Below, piece by piece: positions 7,757-10,291 of a stretch of 10,291 nt of DNA. The stretch is taken from positions 1-10,291 of the forward strand of contig JAOXYB010065523.1 of the NCBI GenBank assembly GCA_028565635.1, in the 5' to 3' direction. The notes below the pieces were generated by a model, which did no database searches, had not been told where the DNA came from, and was given only the letters and a program-made list of their open reading frames with translations. Source of the stretch: Phoronis ovalis. Its lineage: Eukaryota; Phoronida; Phoronidae. Both the position numbers and the translations under genes were made by a program. The first letter of the stretch is position 1, and every line of letters starts with the position of its first letter.

Positions 7757-8339
7757 TTACTGCATCTTGTCATCATCAGCTTGCTGCAAAATGTCTTCCA
7801 GTTCTCTCAGTTGATGAATATCAGCACTGAGCTTCTTCAATTTAGCCATACCATCTCCAGAACTCAAATCCTATAGTCAAAATTAACTAGGTAAGCTATT
7901 TTCAGTAACATTACATTGCATAAATAAAACATATCAAAATAAATAAATAAATGTTTTGCTATTAAATGTTAAATAGTTTACTCACCACAGATATTCTCAC
8001 AAAAAAAGAGTTTATAATCTCTCAATTTCCATTCTGATTAATGCATGAAACCTTTAACACAACCGCATGAAGCAAAAATGTGCTATGTCTGACTAATGAC
8101 TTCCTGGAGTTGTGATATATCACCAGTGAATATTTACCATACAACAAGATCAATAATAATGTGTTGCCTGTCGCTGAAGACATCCTATAATTTAATATTA
8201 CCTCTTGACTCGATGCTTACTAAAATAATTAATTAGAAAGGCTTACCTTTGCTGCTTTCGAACCCCACCATTGAGCTACTTGTCCGTCAACCAGCAGTGC
8301 TGCTACACAGAAAATAGCTAACAAAGCTAACCACTTCAT
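7757..8339 (-). CDS. Small secreted peptide precursor, 68 aa, two coding exons
   Basis: The coding sequence joins 8339-8247 (31 codons) to 7870-7757 (37 codons plus TAA). The intron has a donor AAAG|GTAAGC and an acceptor ACTATAG|GATTTG, and it lies in phase 0. The first exon encodes a textbook signal peptide, MKWLALLAIFCVAALLVDG, with Val at -3 and Gly at -1, so cleavage before Gln20 is likely. The mature chain of about 49 residues would start with Gln (possible pyroglutamate) and carries a Trp-Trp pair at 24-25. Residues 40-62 form an amphipathic helix with Leu/Ile at 42, 45, 49, 52 and 59 in 3-4 spacing, and an acidic Asp triplet sits at 63-65. The only cysteine is in the signal peptide. 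Lys-Lys at 43-44 could be a prohormone cleavage site, but no amidation Gly precedes it. I do not recognise the family. A secreted helical peptide, a neuropeptide-like precursor or a host-defence peptide are all possible. The gene structure is well supported; the function is unknown. Confidence 0.82.
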
Positions 8340-8998
8340 GATAATTCCTGAAACAAAAAATACTGCATTTCAAAATAAAATGCTCATATCGAAAGCAGCT
8401 ACATGTGAAACAATATGGTACTGAGAAAAGAATAATTGTACTCTGATGTTACGTACTATTTGACTGACCAGCTAAATGTTTTACAGGGTTTCAAAAGCAC
8501 ATGCACTTAAATTCATAAAATTCTGAACATAGCTCAGTGTTGGTGAAATCCTGTGAAATAATAAATGGGTTATTTTAATCTTGGGTCACATTTAATTAAT
8601 ATTGCGACGTCTTGTAGAGATAATGTTCTGCCTTTAACGGAATTTGGATCCCTAGTTTGCAGCCTCTGAAATATCTTTTGAAACCTCATGAAACAGTTAG
8701 CTTTAAATTTCTTGAGATTACATATCTTCATTTATTTTTTATGCTGTTTTGTAAATTTCTCTCCCTTTATATTATTCTGATTAAAAGCTTAGATTAGTTT
8801 TGCTCTATACATAAGATTCAGTCACATAACAAAGAAGATTAAAGTTAACTTCTGATTTCAATTGCAAGATAAAGTGTATGGCCTAATAGTCTAATAACTT
8901 GTAGAAACTACTACCTGAGAAGTAAGTGGTTTAACTAAATACTGCTACGTAGTTCAAATAATGCAAATTTTTATGACTAAATCCACAGACAAGCTTAC

Positions 8999-9046
8999 CT
9001 TCTGAGAAAAAGTTGAAGTTTCTACTGTTGGTTCTCAACTCGAATA
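8999..9046 (-). other. Non-coding first exon (5' UTR) of the secreted peptide gene
   Basis: A strong donor CAGAAG|GTAAGC ends an exon at 8999. The next exon begins at 8347 after the acceptor TTTTTGTTTCAG, only 8 nt before the ATG at 8339. The 5' end is inferred from the TATA box at 9071-9076, which puts the start of transcription near 9040-9047. The intron between the two exons would be 651 bp. The exact start site is a prediction. Confidence 0.62.
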
Positions 9047-9070
9047 CATCTATTCTGAAAATGCAGTGAA

Positions 9071-9076
9071 TTTATA
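9071..9076 (-). promoter_or_regulatory. TATA box of the secreted peptide gene
   Basis: TATAAA reads on the minus strand within GTTATAAATTC. It lies about 30 bp upstream of the inferred start of the first exon, the usual metazoan spacing. Confidence 0.6.
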
Positions 9077-9087
9077 ACATATTGTAA

Positions 9088-9095
9088 TGACGTGA
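9088..9095 (-). promoter_or_regulatory. CRE-like bZIP site beside the TATA box
   Basis: The minus strand reads TCACGTCA, one base from the palindromic CREB/ATF site TGACGTCA, 11 bp upstream of the TATA box. Proximal CRE sites in this position are common in genes responsive to cAMP or stress. The same octamer, in perfect or near-perfect form, recurs in the tandem repeat at 9496-9835. Confidence 0.42.
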
Positions 9096-9099
9096 CACC

Positions 9100-9495
9100 A
9101 CCTGGTATGAATGGTCTTATATCCTGCAACCAGTATTATTTCTGATTTCTTTAATTACAACTTTTAGTTAAATTTCAATTTAATTATAAATACAGTAATA
9201 AAATATGTTGCGTGTATATATGCCTTTCCTTTTGGATAATTTTACACCTGTATATACATATGCATATACATACAAACCAAGATTATGGTATTTAGAAATG
9301 TAGATGTAGTTAAGATAATGGAAAAATGGTTTTATAAAAAACAAATTATTGAAGTGATATCATATTACAACACTTAGGGTTATAGTTTCATCAAGGTTGA
9401 AATGGTCTGTTGCTATATGTCAATTCGCATGCATTAATTAGAAAAGGTGATCGAATCAAAATGTGGGACATGACATTTTCTACAGCGTTTTAGTT
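9100..9495. other. AT-rich upstream region of the peptide gene
   Basis: This is the DNA between the CRE-like site and the tandem array. It contains alternating TA/CATA runs at about 9213-9275 and no coding sequence. Confidence 0.45.
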
Positions 9496-9835
9496 TGTCG
9501 TCATTAACCTGGTTCACTCGTGCTTAATTTTTACCAGTTACAGTTATAATAACAAACAACAATTAGCTAACGTCATTTACTTACCTGATGTGCTGCTTGA
9601 TTTTCACTAGTTACAGTTATAATAACAAACAGCATTTACCTTGACGTCATTATTAACCTGATTCACTGCTTAATTTTACCAATTACAATTATAACAACAA
9701 ACAAAACAATTAGCTTGACGTCATTTATTCACATGATTAACTGCTTAATTTTTACCTGTGATAATTACAATAGCCAAAAAAATTAGCTTGACATTTATTA
9801 ACATGATTCATTGCTTGATGGCTACGCAAGTCTAT
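9496..9835. repeat. Tandem repeat, 72-74 bp unit, about 4.5 copies, with CRE and forkhead-type sites
   Basis: Units start at 9496, 9568, 9642, 9716 and 9789 (partial), giving spacings of 72, 74, 74 and 73 bp. Each unit opens with a CRE-type octamer: TGTCGTCA, TAACGTCA, TGACGTCA, TGACGTCA, then the decayed TGACATTT. After it come a CTGATTCACTGCTTAATTTT-like segment, TTACAGTTATAATAACA or a variant of it, and, in the first three units, ACAAACA, which fits the forkhead consensus RYMAAYA. The fourth unit has lost that site. The copies have diverged, so the array is not recent. It lies about 450-790 bp upstream of the inferred start of the secreted peptide gene. A regulatory role is inference; the repeat itself is directly visible. 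Confidence 0.85.
9585..9641 (-). other. Possible alternative first exon inside the tandem repeat
   Basis: The second repeat unit contains a near-perfect donor on the minus strand, CATCAG|GTAAGT, with the exon ending at 9585. A CRE-type site and TTATTATAAC lie upstream of it on that strand. Other units have weaker versions (CAG|GTTAAT). The 5' boundary is only a guess. It could supply another 5' UTR to the peptide gene through the acceptor at 8347, or it may be a chance match. Confidence 0.2.
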
Positions 9836-9978
9836 ATTTCTCTGCAAAATAACTGATTAATGGTAAATGGAAAAAAAATCAGAACCGAAGCTGCTTGATT
9901 TTAAATTGAGTTATCAGTTCTTATTCAGATAGAATTAAATCTCATATAACAGTTAATAATAGTGATATTTGTCCTTAC

Positions 9979-10003
9979 CTGTACATTCCATGTAAAGCTT
10001 TTC
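9979..10003 (-). other. Possible upstream alternative first exon with strong donor
   Basis: The minus strand reads TGTACAG|GTAAGGAC with the exon end at 9979, preceded by AAATATATAG at about 10004-10013 as a TATA-like element. The peptide gene acceptor at 8347 is the nearest good partner seen downstream. The 5' boundary is uncertain and no coding sequence is evident. Confidence 0.22.
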
Positions 10004-10098
10004 TATATATTTCGACCTCTGTAGGAGATTAACTCAAGCTAGGCCACCCACTGCTTTAATTGCTTGCAACTCAGTAATGCACATGAACAACTATTTTT

Positions 10099-10291
10099 AT
10101 GCCCATCCACCATGATAGTGGAATGGGCATATTGTCGTAGTGTAGGCGTCGTTGTTGTCGTCGTATGTAACACTTTCTTTGTCTCGCGATAACAGCTTCA
10201 GTTTTTACCTGATTGGTTTCATATTCGGCACAGGGTAAATACAGGTCAAAGTGCAGGTCGCTTGTACTTTTGACCTCGATTACTTCCAATA
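10099..10291. repeat. Dispersed repeat copy opening with a hairpin, truncated by the window end
   Basis: ATGCCCATCCAC and GTGGAATGGGCAT form an imperfect inverted pair with a 7-nt loop at about 10099-10131. A GTCGTTGTTGTCGTCGT low-complexity run follows. From about 10202 onward the sequence matches the repeat at 6048-6123 (TTTTACCTGAT, ATTC-GCACAG, CAAAGTG, GATTACTTCCAATA). The phrase ACTTTCTTTGTCTC is also shared with 7399-7413. The minus-strand open frame across it looks incidental. Confidence 0.6.

Noticed and set aside
8139-8186. Possible extra exon inside the second intron of the peptide gene (after ATTATAG, ending at TG|GTAAAT)
   Set aside because: It would break the phase with the last exon and give an immediate stop; weak acceptor.
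10071-10289. Minus-strand 72-codon ORF
   Set aside because: It is the translation of the hairpin-headed repeat, whose other copies are not open.
1-10291. CRISPR array, bacterial operon, tRNA or rRNA
   Set aside because: No regular short direct repeats with unique spacers, no cloverleaf or rRNA core sequence was seen, and gene structure is eukaryotic.

Overview
This window looks like intron- and repeat-rich nuclear DNA of an animal. It is AT-rich throughout and no long uninterrupted reading frame is present. The one gene that can be modelled has GT-AG introns, a TATA box and an AATAAA signal. There are no bacterial operons, tRNA genes or rRNA genes. The style of the dispersed repeats is compatible with a mollusc or another lophotrochozoan, but that is an impression and not something the sequence proves.

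The best-supported gene lies on the minus strand at about 7610-9045. It has a non-coding first exon behind a TATA box, then two coding exons (8339-8247 and 7870-7757) joined in phase 0. The product is a 68-residue secreted peptide without cysteines after its signal sequence. Upstream of it is a CRE-like octamer next to the TATA box. About 450-750 bp further out is a 73-74 bp tandem repeat whose units carry CRE palindromes and forkhead-type sites. I infer that this repeat could be a regulatory array for the peptide gene.

The middle right (about 6040-7440) is a tandem duplication of a dispersed repeat of about 264 bp. Its second copy is split by a 796-bp insertion with hAT-style ends. A further copy of the same family, preceded by a hairpin, runs off the right end (about 10099-10291).

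The left half (1-5730) has no confident gene but holds several coding-looking islands, mostly on the minus strand. The clearest is a broken reading region at 2566-3062 with frame changes and stops, followed downstream on its own strand by a degenerate histone-like 3' stem-loop. Others lie at 1112-1233, 1967-2214 and 5554-5727. A CpG-rich patch at 1-200 contains a small plus-strand ORF and TCGCGA palindromes. Copies of a 16-bp repeat in opposite orientations bracket 3578-5435, so this interval may be a non-autonomous element. The remaining stretches are AT-rich sequence in which I see no genes.
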